DNA of 34,789 nt from Halobacteriales archaeon QS_5_70_15 (GTDB lineage: Archaea > Halobacteriota > Halobacteria > Halobacteriales > Haloarculaceae): positions 6,980 through 41,768 of the forward strand of contig PXRQ01000075.1 in assembly GCA_003022005.1 (NCBI GenBank), in the 5' to 3' direction. Position numbers and translations under genes: made by a program. Positions 1 through 7,599 of the stretch are shown piece after piece (within the stretch, counting starts at the first letter, position 1; every line of letters begins with the position of its first letter). The notes under the pieces were generated by a model. The model saw only the letters and a list, made by a program, of their open reading frames with translations, was not told the origin of the DNA and did no database searches.

Positions 1-86
1 GCGGCACCACAATCCTGCATGGTTTACTATTCCCCGCTCGAAATCGGAGTAAACGTTATGTACGTCGGTTGGTTCCGGCAGTGTAC

Positions 87-260
87 ATGGGATTCAACCC
101 GTACCGGGCGCTCGTGTTCGCCCTGTACCAGCTCAGCATCGCCCTCGGCATCGTGTTGTTGCCGGTCGCGCTCGTCGCGGAACGGGCCGGCGTCCATATC
201 CCGGTCGGCCGGGTCGTCGACCGACTCGGAGCGGCCTACGAGCGGGCAGGCGCGGCCTGA
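87..260 (+). CDS. Small membrane protein, haloarchaeal hypothetical (57 aa)
   Basis: A 57-residue protein beginning MGFNPYRALVFALYQ. One strongly hydrophobic segment spans about residues 9-31 (ALVFALYQLSIALGIVLLPV), followed by an amphipathic, Arg/Glu-containing tail, so it is probably a single-pass membrane protein with a short soluble tail. In-frame GTG (81) and TTG (69) codons lie just upstream. I prefer ATG 87 because MGFNPYR is a natural soluble N-terminus. An AT-rich TTTACTAT at about 23-30 is a possible but distant promoter. It lies upstream of psmB in the same direction, but psmB has its own TATA box, so a shared operon is not required. I do not recognise the family and give no function. 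Confidence 0.55.
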   Translation: MGFNPYRALVFALYQLSIALGIVLLPVALVAERAGVHIPVGRVVDRLGAAYERAGAA

Positions 261-348
261 TTCTGTCGGACGTAAGCTCCGACGGAATTCCGACACCTCG
301 AAGCGACGAACAGCTTCAGGAAGCTACGCCCGACAGCACGACCGGAAG

Positions 349-356
349 GTTTTATC
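349..356 (+). promoter_or_regulatory. TATA box of psmB
   Basis: GTTTTATC is centred about 29 nt upstream of the psmB ATG (382). This fits leaderless transcription starting at or next to the start codon, and supports 382 rather than longer in-frame starts. Confidence 0.65.
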
Positions 357-381
357 AGCGGTCGGTTTCTACCTGCAGGCA

Positions 382-1101
382 ATGCGACAGCCAGATTCCT
401 CCCTGCCGCGCACCGGCCAGGACCACACGCTCTCGCCGTACGAGCCCGAACTCGGCGAGGTGCCCTCCAACGACCTCACCGAGGAGGACCTCGAGAGCGT
501 CAACAAGACGGGGACGACGACCATCGGCATCACGACAGCCGAGGGCGTCGTCATCGCCACGGACATGCGCGCGTCGCTGGGCGGGCGGTTCGTCTCCAAC
601 AAGAACGTCCAGAAGGTCGAGCAGATTCACCCCAACGCGGCCCTGACGCTCGTCGGGTCCGTCGGCGGCGCCCAGTCGTTCATCCGCTCGCTGGAGGCGG
701 AGATCAACCTCTACGAGGCCCGCCGCGGCGAGGACATCTCCGTCGAGGCGCTGGCGACGCTGGCGGGCAACTTCGCCCGCGGCGGCCCGTTCTTCGCCAT
801 CAACCCCATCCTCGGCGGCGTCGACGACGACGGCAACCACGTCTACTCGATCGACCCGGCCGGCGGGGTCATGGAGGACGCCTACACCGTCACCGGCTCC
901 GGGCTCACCGTCGCGTACGGCACCCTCGAGCGGGAGTACCGCGAGGACATGTCCAACGAGGAGGCAAAGCAGGTGGCCGCCTCGGGCGTGAAGGCCGCCG
1001 TCGAGCGCGACACCGGCTCCGGCAACGGCGTCTACCTCGCCGAGGTCACGAGCGAGGGCGTCGAGATCTCCGGACACAAGGACTTCGACGAGGTCCTGTA
1101 G
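382..1101 (+). CDS. psmB: 20S proteasome subunit beta
   Basis: Catalytic beta subunit of the archaeal 20S proteasome, an N-terminal threonine hydrolase degrading unfolded or tagged proteins in the cytoplasm together with alpha rings and the PAN ATPase. The product has 239 residues. Residues 1-44 form the propeptide (MRQPDSSLPRTGQDHTLSPY...), and autocleavage within NKTG|TTTIG exposes Thr45. The conserved core follows: TTTIGITTAEGVVIATDMRAS, with Asp at mature position 17 and the Lys-containing SNKNVQKV segment. NPILGGVDDDG and the GSGNGV region near the C-terminus are also typical. The open frame extends far upstream, but the TATA box 26-32 nt before ATG 382 and the usual haloarchaeal propeptide length fix this start. 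It is convergent with purM, 66 nt away. Confidence 0.96.
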   Translation: MRQPDSSLPRTGQDHTLSPYEPELGEVPSNDLTEEDLESVNKTGTTTIGITTAEGVVIATDMRASLGGRFVSNKNVQKVEQIHPNAALTLVGSVGGAQSFIRSLEAEINLYEARRGEDISVEALATLAGNFARGGPFFAINPILGGVDDDGNHVYSIDPAGGVMEDAYTVTGSGLTVAYGTLEREYREDMSNEEAKQVAASGVKAAVERDTGSGNGVYLAEVTSEGVEISGHKDFDEVL

Positions 1102-1167
1102 CCCGGTCCCGCCGGGGTCCCCGCTCGCTTCGCGCCGTCGAGAGCCTCGAGCGGCGTCCGTCCTCCG

Positions 1168-2187
1168 CTACAGCGACAGCCCGCGTACTTCCACCGAGTC
1201 GCCCGCCTCGACCCGACCGATCACCCGGCCGTCGTCGGTCGTCTCGACCAGTTCCTCGGCGTCAGCCGGCGCGACACTCGCGACGAACCCGGTCCCCATG
1301 TTGAACGTCCGGTGCATCTCCCGGTCGCTCACGCTCCCCTCCCGCTGGACGAACCCGAACACGGGATGGGCGTCGAACGGGTCCTCGACCCGGTACTCGA
1401 ACGCGCCCATCCGCGAGAGGTTCGTCCATCCGCCGCCGGTGACGTGCGCGCAGGCGTGGGTCTCGACCGCGTGGAGACCGGGGAGGAGGCCGGTGTAGAT
1501 CCGGGTCGGTTCGAGCAGGACCTCGCCGATCGAGCGGTCGGTGCCGGGGAACGGGTCGGTGTAGTCGTGTCGCTTCGTGACGGCCTTCCGCGCTAGCGTG
1601 AGCCCGTTCGAGTGGATGCCCGACGACGGAAAGCCGACGAGGAGGTCGCCCTCGCGGGCCTCGCCGTCGAACGTCTCGCCCGTCTCGGCCAGGCCGGCAC
1701 AGGTCCCCGCGAGGTCGAGCCCCGTCACGACCTCGGGCATCACGGCCGTCTCGCCGCCGAGCAGGTGGACGTCCGCGAGTTCCGCGCCCCGCGAGAGCCC
1801 CTCGCCGACCTGTTCCGCGGTGGCGTCGTCCGGGTCGTCGACGGCGAGGTAGTCGACGAACGCGACGGGGGTGACCCCAGCGGCGACGAGGTCGTTGGCG
1901 TTCATCGCGATGCAGTCGATGCCCACCGTGGAGTAGTCGCCCAGCGCCTCGGCGACGAGTAGCTTCGTGCCGACGCCGTCGGCGGCGAGCGCGAGGTAGC
2001 GGTCCCCGATGTCGAGCAGTCCGGCGAAGTCACCCTCGAACGCGCCGACCGCGGAGACCAGCGCCGCCGTGGCGCGCTCGCTGGCGTCGATGTCCACGCC
2101 CGCCCCGGCGTAGGTCATCCCCGCCTCGCGTTCGTCGGCCTCGCCCGGCTCGCGTTCGTCGGTGTCGGTGTCGGGGTCCCCGGCCAT
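1168..2187 (-). CDS. purM: Phosphoribosylformylglycinamidine cyclo-ligase (AIR synthase)
   Basis: PurM performs the ATP-dependent ring closure of FGAM to aminoimidazole ribonucleotide in purine synthesis. The 339-residue product shows the PurM signatures: ALAADGVGTKLLVAEAL (ATP/substrate-binding core), STVGIDCIAMNANDLVAAG, LGGETAVMPE, LVGFPSSGIHSNGLTL, and the C-terminal THVTGGG-like CAHVTGGGW and FNMGTGF motifs. The first 23 residues (MAGDPDTDTDEREPGEADER...) are an acidic extension not needed by the fold; Met24 (2118) would give a 316-residue protein. I keep 2187 because a CTTTTG box (2211-2216) lies 24-29 nt upstream of it. It is convergent with psmB and divergent from nothing nearby; the next upstream gene runs in the same direction but has its own promoter. 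Confidence 0.94.
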   Translation of the reverse strand: MAGDPDTDTDEREPGEADEREAGMTYAGAGVDIDASERATAALVSAVGAFEGDFAGLLDIGDRYLALAADGVGTKLLVAEALGDYSTVGIDCIAMNANDLVAAGVTPVAFVDYLAVDDPDDATAEQVGEGLSRGAELADVHLLGGETAVMPEVVTGLDLAGTCAGLAETGETFDGEAREGDLLVGFPSSGIHSNGLTLARKAVTKRHDYTDPFPGTDRSIGEVLLEPTRIYTGLLPGLHAVETHACAHVTGGGWTNLSRMGAFEYRVEDPFDAHPVFGFVQREGSVSDREMHRTFNMGTGFVASVAPADAEELVETTDDGRVIGRVEAGDSVEVRGLSL

Positions 2188-2210
2188 GTCCGGTGACCGC
2201 GCGAGGCGGG

Positions 2211-2216
2211 CAAAAG
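2211..2216 (-). promoter_or_regulatory. TATA-like box of purM
   Basis: CTTTTG on the minus strand, 24-29 nt before ATG 2187. The spacing suits a leaderless mRNA and argues for the longer start. Confidence 0.45.
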
Positions 2217-2350
2217 GCCGTCGGTCACGGGGTGGTCGAAACCGCCACGGTCACCGGCGAGGGGGTGACGGATCACGATCCGCACGCGAGGGTACGCCAT
2301 CGACCCCGGTAGTCGGTTCGGTCCAGGCCCGACGGACGCCGTGCGCGGCG

Positions 2351-2635
2351 CTACGGTCCCCGCTTCGGCGGGTCCGGCGTCCACCGCTCGTCGGGTCCCT
2401 CGGCGACACGCCCGACCGCCACGCCGGGGAGGACGGCCGCGACGCCCGCGAAAAGAAGCTCGACGGCCCGGGCCGAGACGCCCAGGCCGGGGTTCAGCAG
2501 CGCGTAGACGAGCAGTCCGGCGGCGCCGCCGAACAGGAACCCGTGCCACTCGCCCACGGCGGCCGACGCGACTCGTTCGACCCGGTCACGCGGTGACGCC
2601 TCGTCACCGTGCCAGGCTGAGTCGGACACCGACAC
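2351..2635 (-). CDS. Small two-helix membrane protein, hypothetical
   Basis: A 94-residue protein with two hydrophobic segments (GFLFGGAAGLLVYALLNPGL and AVELLFAGVAAVLPGVAVG) preceded by an acidic, soluble N-terminus (SDSAWHGDEASPRDRVERV). It is predicted to sit in the cytoplasmic membrane as a helical hairpin. I chose GTG 2635 because the minus-strand sequence GTTTTC (2661-2666) lies about 26 nt upstream, as expected for a leaderless transcript; GTG 2629 is an equal alternative. The frame stays open to 2707, but that part overlaps the methyltransferase end and is Arg-rich. It lies 40 nt downstream of the methyltransferase and has its own promoter. Family not recognised. Confidence 0.6.
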   Translation of the reverse strand: MSVSDSAWHGDEASPRDRVERVASAAVGEWHGFLFGGAAGLLVYALLNPGLGVSARAVELLFAGVAAVLPGVAVGRVAEGPDERWTPDPPKRGP

Positions 2636-2675
2636 CCGGATCCGGGGCCGCCGAGCGGGTGAAAACGGTGCCTGC

Positions 2676-3341
2676 CTATGCAACGCTCCGGCCCGAGAGG
2701 AGGCCACAGAACCCGAGCGCGAACCGCTCGAACCGGCGTTCGACGGTCAGGTCGGTCAGCCGCTCTCGCCCCTCGTCCACCCGGCGCGAGAGCGTCGAGT
2801 CGGCGCGCGCGCCCGGCAGGACCGAGGTGAGCACGTCCCACGGCGTCGAGGACGGCGTGCTCACAGCCGTGAACGCCCGGAACGCGGGGCTGAGCGGTCG
2901 GCCGAGGGCGCGGTCGGTCGCCGAGAGGTCCATCAGCGCGACCCGGCCGGAACACAGGTCACACCACTCCTCGACGGCGCCCGCCGGGTCGGCGAACATC
3001 CCCGTGACGAACGTCCCGAGAACGGCGTCCGCCTCGGCGACGGGCGGCCGGGTCGCGTCCCCGCGCAGGAGCCGTGCCCCGGGGCTCCGCTCGCCCGCCC
3101 GCGCCAGCAGTTCGGGCGTGAGGTCGACGCCCACGACCCGACCCTCCGGGCCGACGCGCCGACGGAGGTACGGGAGGTTCGCCCCCGTCCCACAGCCCAT
3201 CTCGACGGCGGTGTCCCCCGGCGAGAGCTCCAGCGCGTCCGCGGCGGTCCGGCGCCACCGGCCCACCCCGGGGAGCGTCGCGATCCGATCGTACAGGCGG
3301 GCCCACCGTCCGTAGAACTCGGGGACGGACGCCCCGGACAC
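2676..3341 (-). CDS. Class I SAM-dependent methyltransferase (UbiE-like)
   Basis: A 221-residue Rossmann-fold methyltransferase. Motif I is [10 protein letters not shown] (about residues 46-55), followed by the acidic end of beta-2 in [11 protein letters not shown] (about 69-79), then [20 protein letters not shown] (motifs II/III). The C-terminal half carries the acceptor-binding region, with a hydrophobic [17 protein letters not shown] segment. Substrate is not deducible; the closest families are UbiE/COQ5-type small-molecule methyltransferases. The start is GTG at 3341. The upstream ThiN-domain regulator stops at 3343-3345, leaving one nucleotide, so the two are translationally coupled and probably co-transcribed. 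There is no visible link between its reaction and thiamine. Confidence 0.85.
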   Translation of the reverse strand: MSGASVPEFYGRWARLYDRIATLPGVGRWRRTAADALELSPGDTAVEMGCGTGANLPYLRRRVGPEGRVVGVDLTPELLARAGERSPGARLLRGDATRPPVAEADAVLGTFVTGMFADPAGAVEEWCDLCSGRVALMDLSATDRALGRPLSPAFRAFTAVSTPSSTPWDVLTSVLPGARADSTLSRRVDEGRERLTDLTVERRFERFALGFCGLLSGRSVA

Positions 3342-3342
3342 C

Positions 3343-4236
3343 TCAGATCGCCTCCCGGACGCGCTCGGCGGCCGTCACCGCGTCGGGCCCGAGCACGTAG
3401 ATCACCGGCTCGACGCCGAACCCCCCCGTCTGGTAGAGCACCGTGGCGTCGGGGTTCGACTCGATGGCCTCGGCGACCGCCCGCTCGAAGCCCGCCTCGG
3501 CTTCGAACTCGACCGCCTCGTGCCCGGCGGCGAGCCGCTCGACCAGATCGGGATCGTACCGGACGTTGAGCGCGGCCCGGGCGTCGCTGCCGGCGGCCCG
3601 GGCCGCGAGCAGGAGGCCGGCGACGTGCTCGCTGACGCCGAACTCCGGCTCGGCGGGGACCATCGTCCGGCCCTTCACTTCGAGGAGTCGCCCGGGCACC
3701 GCCGCCACGTCGTCGATGGTCGCGGCGTCGGGGAGCGCCTCGACGAGGTTCGACCCGACGGCCGGGATGAGGCCCGCGAACCCGGACGCGTTCTCGAGGA
3801 CGCGCAGGCCCCGACGGACCGACGCGAGCACCCGCTCGGCGGTCCGGAGCTCCGAGTCGGGGTCGTGGACGTCGAAGCCCCCCTCGTAGTCGGCCAGGGG
3901 TGGGAACGCCCCCTCGTGGAGCCGCGAGAGCAGGTCGCCCCGCTCCAGCCGCCTGATGAGCACTTCCGTCTCGACCAGCGCCCCCACCCGGCTCACGTCC
4001 CCGGTCGCCAGCCCCTCGGCCAGCCGCTCGACGAGTTCGCGGACCCGCTCGTCCTCGCGGATCGACTCGTTTACCGCCACACCGCCCTGTGCGTACTTCG
4101 AGACGGCGCTCTGGCTGATTCCCAGGAGCTCCGCCACCGCGGACTGGGTCAGCCCCCGCTCCCGGAGCGCCGAGGCCAGCATCGACCGGTACGTCGGGAG
4201 GAACTCCTCGACGACGACCTCCTCGACGAAGCGCAC
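3343..4236 (-). CDS. HTH-ThiN transcriptional regulator / thiamine-phosphate synthase family protein (ThiR-like)
   Basis: A 297-residue protein. An N-terminal HTH (about residues 15-50, [20 protein letters not shown]) is followed by a linker and a C-terminal ThiN domain (about 120-295: [60 protein letters not shown]). The same two-domain architecture is known in archaeal ThiR regulators, where the ThiN-like domain senses thiamine phosphates; ThiN is also the catalytic domain of archaeal thiamine-phosphate synthase. The HTH makes a regulator likelier than an enzyme. The start is GTG 4236: GGAGGTG, a 7-nt match to the haloarchaeal anti-Shine-Dalgarno, lies 10 nt upstream, and the frame upstream of it is Arg/Ser-rich and non-conserved. 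It heads an operon with the methyltransferase. Its leader contains an imperfect 30-nt duplication. Confidence 0.85.
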   Translation of the reverse strand: MRFVEEVVVEEFLPTYRSMLASALRERGLTQSAVAELLGISQSAVSKYAQGGVAVNESIREDERVRELVERLAEGLATGDVSRVGALVETEVLIRRLERGDLLSRLHEGAFPPLADYEGGFDVHDPDSELRTAERVLASVRRGLRVLENASGFAGLIPAVGSNLVEALPDAATIDDVAAVPGRLLEVKGRTMVPAEPEFGVSEHVAGLLLAARAAGSDARAALNVRYDPDLVERLAAGHEAVEFEAEAGFERAVAEAIESNPDATVLYQTGGFGVEPVIYVLGPDAVTAAERVREAI

Positions 4237-4243
4237 GGCTACC

Positions 4244-4347
4244 GGCCACCTCCGACCTCTACTCGTTCGGAGCCGGGACTCACGCCCCTCGCAGCGAGAC
4301 GCTCGGGAGCGTTCACTGGCCACCTCCGAACGCTACTCGCTCGGAGC
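4244..4347. repeat. Imperfect 30-nt direct repeat in the leader of the ThiN-domain regulator
   Basis: Two copies, at 4244-4273 and 4318-4347, differ at 3 of 30 positions and are 74 nt apart start to start. On the coding (minus) strand each ends with the Shine-Dalgarno-like GGAGGTGGCC followed closely by a GTG. The copy next to 4236 serves the gene. The distal copy looks like a duplicated leader or a pair of operator sites. Confidence 0.7.
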
Positions 4348-4386
4348 GAAGGGTCGCAGGCCTCGCGCGGGTGCGCTCGGCACCCC

Positions 4387-4974
4387 TCATTGTTTCCCTC
4401 CGAACTCGGAATCCCCGCCGATGCGGGAGGCCTGTGGCCCGGACTGGTCCTGGTACTTCGACCCGCGTTCGCTCCCGTACGGCCGCTCGGCGGCGCTCTT
4501 CAGTTCGGTGAACAGCACCTGCGAGATGCGCATGCCCGGCGAGAGCGCGACCGGCGCGGCACCGAGGTTCGAGAGCTCGAGGGTGATCTGTCCCCGGTAC
4601 CCCGGGTCGATGATCCCCGCTGTCGCGTGGATGACGATCGCGAGGCGGCCCAGCGAGGAGCGCCCCTGCACGTGGGCGATGAGGTCCGAGGGAACCTCGA
4701 CGCGCTCCATCGTCGTCCCCAGGACGAAGTCCCCGGGGTGGAGGATGAACTCCCCGCCCCGTTCGACGACGGTCTCGGTCACGTAGTCGTCGACCTCGCG
4801 CTCGCTGTTCGGGTGGATGCAGGGGATGTTGGTCCGGCGGAACTCCAGGAACTCCCGGCCAAGCCTGAGATCGACGCTGGCCGGCTGGATCTGGAGGTCG
4901 GGGTCCGACAGCGGCTCGATGTCGAGGTCGCCGCCCTCGAGCCGGCGGCGGATGTCCCGGTCCGACAGTATCAT
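4387..4974 (-). CDS. dcd: dCTP deaminase
   Basis: Dcd deaminates dCTP to dUTP, feeding dTMP synthesis; some archaeal members also hydrolyse to dUMP. The 195-residue length is usual for the family. The signature motifs are present in order: N-terminal [55 protein letters not shown] (phosphate-binding, with the RSS core), [19 protein letters not shown] (active-site region), and the Gln/Gly-rich C-terminal tail [12 protein letters not shown] that closes over the triphosphate. ATG 4974 matches the conserved N-terminus MILSD, and a CTTTTTG box lies 25-31 nt upstream. Longer in-frame starts are not conserved. It is divergent from pth2, with 105 nt between them. Confidence 0.95.
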   Translation of the reverse strand: MILSDRDIRRRLEGGDLDIEPLSDPDLQIQPASVDLRLGREFLEFRRTNIPCIHPNSEREVDDYVTETVVERGGEFILHPGDFVLGTTMERVEVPSDLIAHVQGRSSLGRLAIVIHATAGIIDPGYRGQITLELSNLGAAPVALSPGMRISQVLFTELKSAAERPYGSERGSKYQDQSGPQASRIGGDSEFGGKQ

Positions 4975-4998
4975 GGACGAGACGGCGGGCGAGAGGGG

Positions 4999-5005
4999 CA
5001 AAAAG
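4999..5005 (-). promoter_or_regulatory. TATA-like box of dcd
   Basis: CTTTTTG on the minus strand, 25-31 nt before the dcd ATG at 4974. It lies in the 105-nt region shared with the divergent pth2. Confidence 0.5.
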
Positions 5006-5079
5006 CCCTCGCTGACTCCCCGATCCGCGCTCGGTGCCCTCTCGGTGGGCTCTTGGGGCGACGGCCCCTCCCCCCGGGC

Positions 5080-5424
5080 ATGGAGACGAAACAGGCCATC
5101 GTCGCCCGGACCGACATCGGGATGGGGAGGGGAAAGCTGGCCGCACAGGTCGCCCACGCCTCGCTCTCGGCATACGAGGACGCCGACGAGAGGACCCGGA
5201 AGGCCTGGCAGGGATCGGGACAGAAGAAGGTCGTCCTGAAGGGCTCGGGCGAGTCCCAGATCTTCGAGCTCGCGGACCGCGCCGAGCGCGAGGGGCTCGC
5301 CCACGCCGTCGTCCGCGACGCCGGCCACACCCAACTGGATCCGGGAACCGTCACCTGTCTCGGGGTCGGGCCCGGCCCGGAGGAGGCGGTCGACAGGGTG
5401 ACCGGCGACCTCTCGCTCTACTGA
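5080..5424 (+). CDS. pth2: Peptidyl-tRNA hydrolase, archaeal type (Pth2)
   Basis: Pth2 releases peptides from peptidyl-tRNA that drops off the ribosome. The 114-residue product is full length for the family. It starts [29 protein letters not shown], which contains the Pth2 active-site elements R-x-D-x4-G-x-G-K and AAQVAHA. The central [13 protein letters not shown] segment and the C-terminal [17 protein letters not shown] motif are also typical. ATG 5080 is chosen because the conserved region begins four residues later. The open frame extends more than a kilobase upstream only because of GC-rich composition. It is convergent with the flavin oxidoreductase gene, 27 nt away. Confidence 0.95.
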   Translation: METKQAIVARTDIGMGRGKLAAQVAHASLSAYEDADERTRKAWQGSGQKKVVLKGSGESQIFELADRAEREGLAHAVVRDAGHTQLDPGTVTCLGVGPGPEEAVDRVTGDLSLY

Positions 5425-5451
5425 TCTGTTCCGCGCGAGGCTCGGTCCCGT

Positions 5452-6555
5452 CTACTCCCGCGGGAACGCCCGGGCGTACTGCGGCGGGACGTCGACCCGG
5501 TCCATCGCGTCGAGTTCGCGCGCCGCGGTCAGCGCGAAGTAGGGGTCCCGGAGGTGCTCGCGGGCGAGGATGGCGAGGTCCGCCCGGTCGTTCAGTATCA
5601 CCTCGTTGGCGCCCTTCGGCGTGGTGATGCCGCCGACGGCGCCGACCGCGAGCTCGTCTTCGTCGTGGGCCCGGCGGACGTCCTCGGCGAACGGCGTCTG
5701 GTAGTGGGGTCCGGTGTGAGGGATCTCCTGGTTCGGGTGGATGCCCCCCGAGGACACGTCGATCAGGTCCGCACCGTCCTCGGCCAGCAGGCCCGACAGC
5801 CGGACGATGTCCTCGCCCGTCCAGGCGTCCTCGCCCATCCAGTCGGTCGCGGAGAGGCGGACGAACACGGGCCGGTCGTCGGGCCACACCTCCCGGACGG
5901 CGCGGGTGACCTCCCGGACGAGCCGGGTCCGCCCGTGGAAGTCCCCGCCGTAGTCGTCCTCGCGGGTGTTGGTGACCGGCGAGTAGAACTCGTGGAGGAG
6001 GTAGCCGTGGGCGCCGTGGACCTCCGCGACGTCGACCCCGGCCGAGAGGGCGTGCTCGGCGGCCTCGCGGAACGAGTCGATCACGCCCTCGATCTCCCGG
6101 ACGGAGAGCGCCTCGACCTCCTCGTGGGGGTCGTCGTGGGGGTACGGCACCTCTGTGGGGCCGACCGGCGTCCAGCCGTCGGGGCCGTGTATCGGCCCGC
6201 TCTCGTCGGCGAACGGCCGGAACGTGCTGGCCTTCCGGCCCGCGTGGGCCAACTGTACCGCGGTGGTCGCGCCGTGGTCCCTCATGTCTTCGACGACGGG
6301 GCGGAGCGCGTCCGCGTGCTCGGCGGACCAGATCCCGAGGTCCTGTGGGGAGATGCGGCCCCGGGGTTCGACGGCCGCCGCCTCGCTCATCACGAGGCCG
6401 GCGCCGCCCACGGCACGCGAGACGAGGTGCTGGTGGTGCCAGTCGGTCGCGAGTCCGTCCATCGCCTCGCAGGAGTACTGGCACATCGGCGAGACCATCA
6501 CGCGGTTCGGGATCGTCGTCCCCCGGAGCTCCAGGGGGTCGAACAGGTCGGCCAT
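5452..6555 (-). CDS. NADH:flavin oxidoreductase, old yellow enzyme family (YqjM/NamA-like)
   Basis: A 367-residue FMN-dependent ene-reductase of the thermophilic-like YqjM branch, expected to reduce activated C=C bonds or quinones using NAD(P)H in the cytoplasm. Visible motifs: IPNRVMVSPMCQYS with the YqjM-type Cys25, QLAHAGRKAS (FMN/pyrimidine contact, about 101-110), EVHGAHGYLLHEFYSP with the substrate-binding His180/His183 and Tyr185, NTREDDYGG, GVGGIT-like VGAVGGITTP, and DLAILAREHLRDPYF near the C-terminus. Its length matches the family and no lesion is seen. It starts at ATG 6555. The physiological substrate is unknown. It is transcribed alone, convergent with pth2. Confidence 0.92.
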   Translation of the reverse strand: MADLFDPLELRGTTIPNRVMVSPMCQYSCEAMDGLATDWHHQHLVSRAVGGAGLVMSEAAAVEPRGRISPQDLGIWSAEHADALRPVVEDMRDHGATTAVQLAHAGRKASTFRPFADESGPIHGPDGWTPVGPTEVPYPHDDPHEEVEALSVREIEGVIDSFREAAEHALSAGVDVAEVHGAHGYLLHEFYSPVTNTREDDYGGDFHGRTRLVREVTRAVREVWPDDRPVFVRLSATDWMGEDAWTGEDIVRLSGLLAEDGADLIDVSSGGIHPNQEIPHTGPHYQTPFAEDVRRAHDEDELAVGAVGGITTPKGANEVILNDRADLAILAREHLRDPYFALTAARELDAMDRVDVPPQYARAFPRE

Positions 6556-6784
6556 CGGGCGACGGTTCGCGGGCGCGGGATAAGACCGCCCCGACTTCGG
6601 TACGACTGGCCGGTAGCGACGACGGGGTCGAGGGAGGCCGCCGAGGACCTGACTGGAGGCCGCCGTGGTCCCGGCGCGGATCCGACGCGGCGGGGACTGG
6701 ACCGGGAGCCGGCGCCGGTCAGCGCCCCGTCGACGGCGAGTTTACCGGCGAACGGGTGCTTGGTGATCTCTCCGGGGGATCGTA

Positions 6785-7384
6785 TCAACCGTTCCGTCCG
6801 ACGGCGTAGTGCCCGGTGACGAAGGGGCCGAGCGCGCCGGCGACGGCGCTCGCCAGCGCCCCCTCGCGGTCGATGCTCCCGCCGGTCAGCGCCCCCGCCG
6901 CACCCCGGTCCCGCGCGACGCCGCTCTCCCCGAGCACGTCGTCCATCACGGGGCCGAGCTCCTCGCCGGCCCGGACGCGGTCGGCGATACGCCCGGGGAG
7001 CACCAGCGAGGGGCCGGAGCCGTACCCCCACCGCTCGCCGTCGGTGACGGCCGCCCACATCACCAGCCGGAGGTCGCCCCACTCGTCGGCGACGACGCCC
7101 TCGATGCCGACGCCGAGGTCGTACCCCGGAAGCGCCCGCTCGGCTCGCCGGCCCGCCCCCCGGCGTGTCTCCCGGTGGCCGGTCGGCTGTTCGGACACCC
7201 CCGAATCGACGGGGACGGCCTCGACGGTCGCCTCGCGGGTCGGCGCCAGCGCGCGCTCGGTCGCCGCCACCTTCACCGGGTTGCCGCTCCCGACGCCGGC
7301 CCGGACCGGGTCCGGTGCGGGACCGCCCGATCCGCCCGCTCGGCGGGGACTCGATGCCTCCTCGCCCGCTCGCTCCTCGACCAT
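6785..7384 (-). CDS. Inosine/xanthosine triphosphatase (DUF84, YjjX family)
   Basis: A 199-residue house-cleaning NTPase that hydrolyses ITP/XTP to prevent deaminated purines entering nucleic acids. The family core begins at GVGSGNPVKVAATERAL (about residue 30), followed by VDSGVSEQPTG, DLGVGIEG, LVMWAAVTDG, ELGPVMDDVLG, and the C-terminal GAAGALTGGSIDRE...AVAGALGPFVTG. The first 27 residues (MVEERAGEEASSPRRAGGSG) are a low-complexity extension. No start codon is available closer to the core, so ATG 7384 is used. The segment between TRRGAGRRAERAL and DLGVGIEG is a few residues shorter than I expect. A strong TTTATATA sits 48-55 nt upstream on this strand. It is divergent from the TFB gene. 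Confidence 0.85.
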   Translation of the reverse strand: MVEERAGEEASSPRRAGGSGGPAPDPVRAGVGSGNPVKVAATERALAPTREATVEAVPVDSGVSEQPTGHRETRRGAGRRAERALPGYDLGVGIEGVVADEWGDLRLVMWAAVTDGERWGYGSGPSLVLPGRIADRVRAGEELGPVMDDVLGESGVARDRGAAGALTGGSIDREGALASAVAGALGPFVTGHYAVGRNG

Positions 7385-7431
7385 GGCCGTCGCTCGTCAC
7401 CCGGGGACTTGTCCGTTGTCCGCCGTGCTCG

Positions 7432-7439
7432 TATATAAA
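7432..7439 (-). promoter_or_regulatory. TATA box of the DUF84 gene
   Basis: TTTATATA on the minus strand, an excellent archaeal TATA box, 48-55 nt upstream of ATG 7384. It predicts a 5' UTR of about 20-25 nt. It lies in the 215-nt divergent promoter region shared with the TFB gene. Confidence 0.6.
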
Positions 7440-7511
7440 CGTCGTCGTGCTAGTCTACACATTCGGCTCGAACGCCCGGTTACGGGCGATTTCGTTGATC
7501 GTACCGGTTCG

Positions 7512-7519
7512 TTTAAATA
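7512..7519 (+). promoter_or_regulatory. TATA box of the TFB gene
   Basis: TTTAAATA, a near-consensus archaeal TATA box, 81-88 nt upstream of the TFB ATG (7600), predicting a leader of about 55 nt. CCGG-containing sequences flank it symmetrically (TCGTACCGG before, GATCCGGTCGTA after), which could be regulator half-sites. The long leader contrasts with the leaderless arrangement of most genes here. Confidence 0.6.
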
Positions 7520-7599
7520 CGATCCGGTCGTATACCCGACAACGTCCGTGTATCGGGCCGAGAGAGGGGTCGAGGCCCGGAAGCACGCGCCGCCAACCG

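Noticed and set aside
19..381. Upstream extension of the proteasome beta frame by about 120 codons
   Set aside because: It overlaps the small membrane protein gene out of frame, is Arg/Ser-rich, and lies upstream of the psmB TATA box.
4313..5173. Long Arg/Pro-rich minus-strand frames across dcd and its leader
   Set aside because: They are out-of-frame shadows of GC-rich genes without any conserved motif.
6556..6784. Possible gene fragment (reading EITKHPFAGKLAVDG on the minus strand)
   Set aside because: The stretch is short, has no start or promoter, and I cannot link it to a family.
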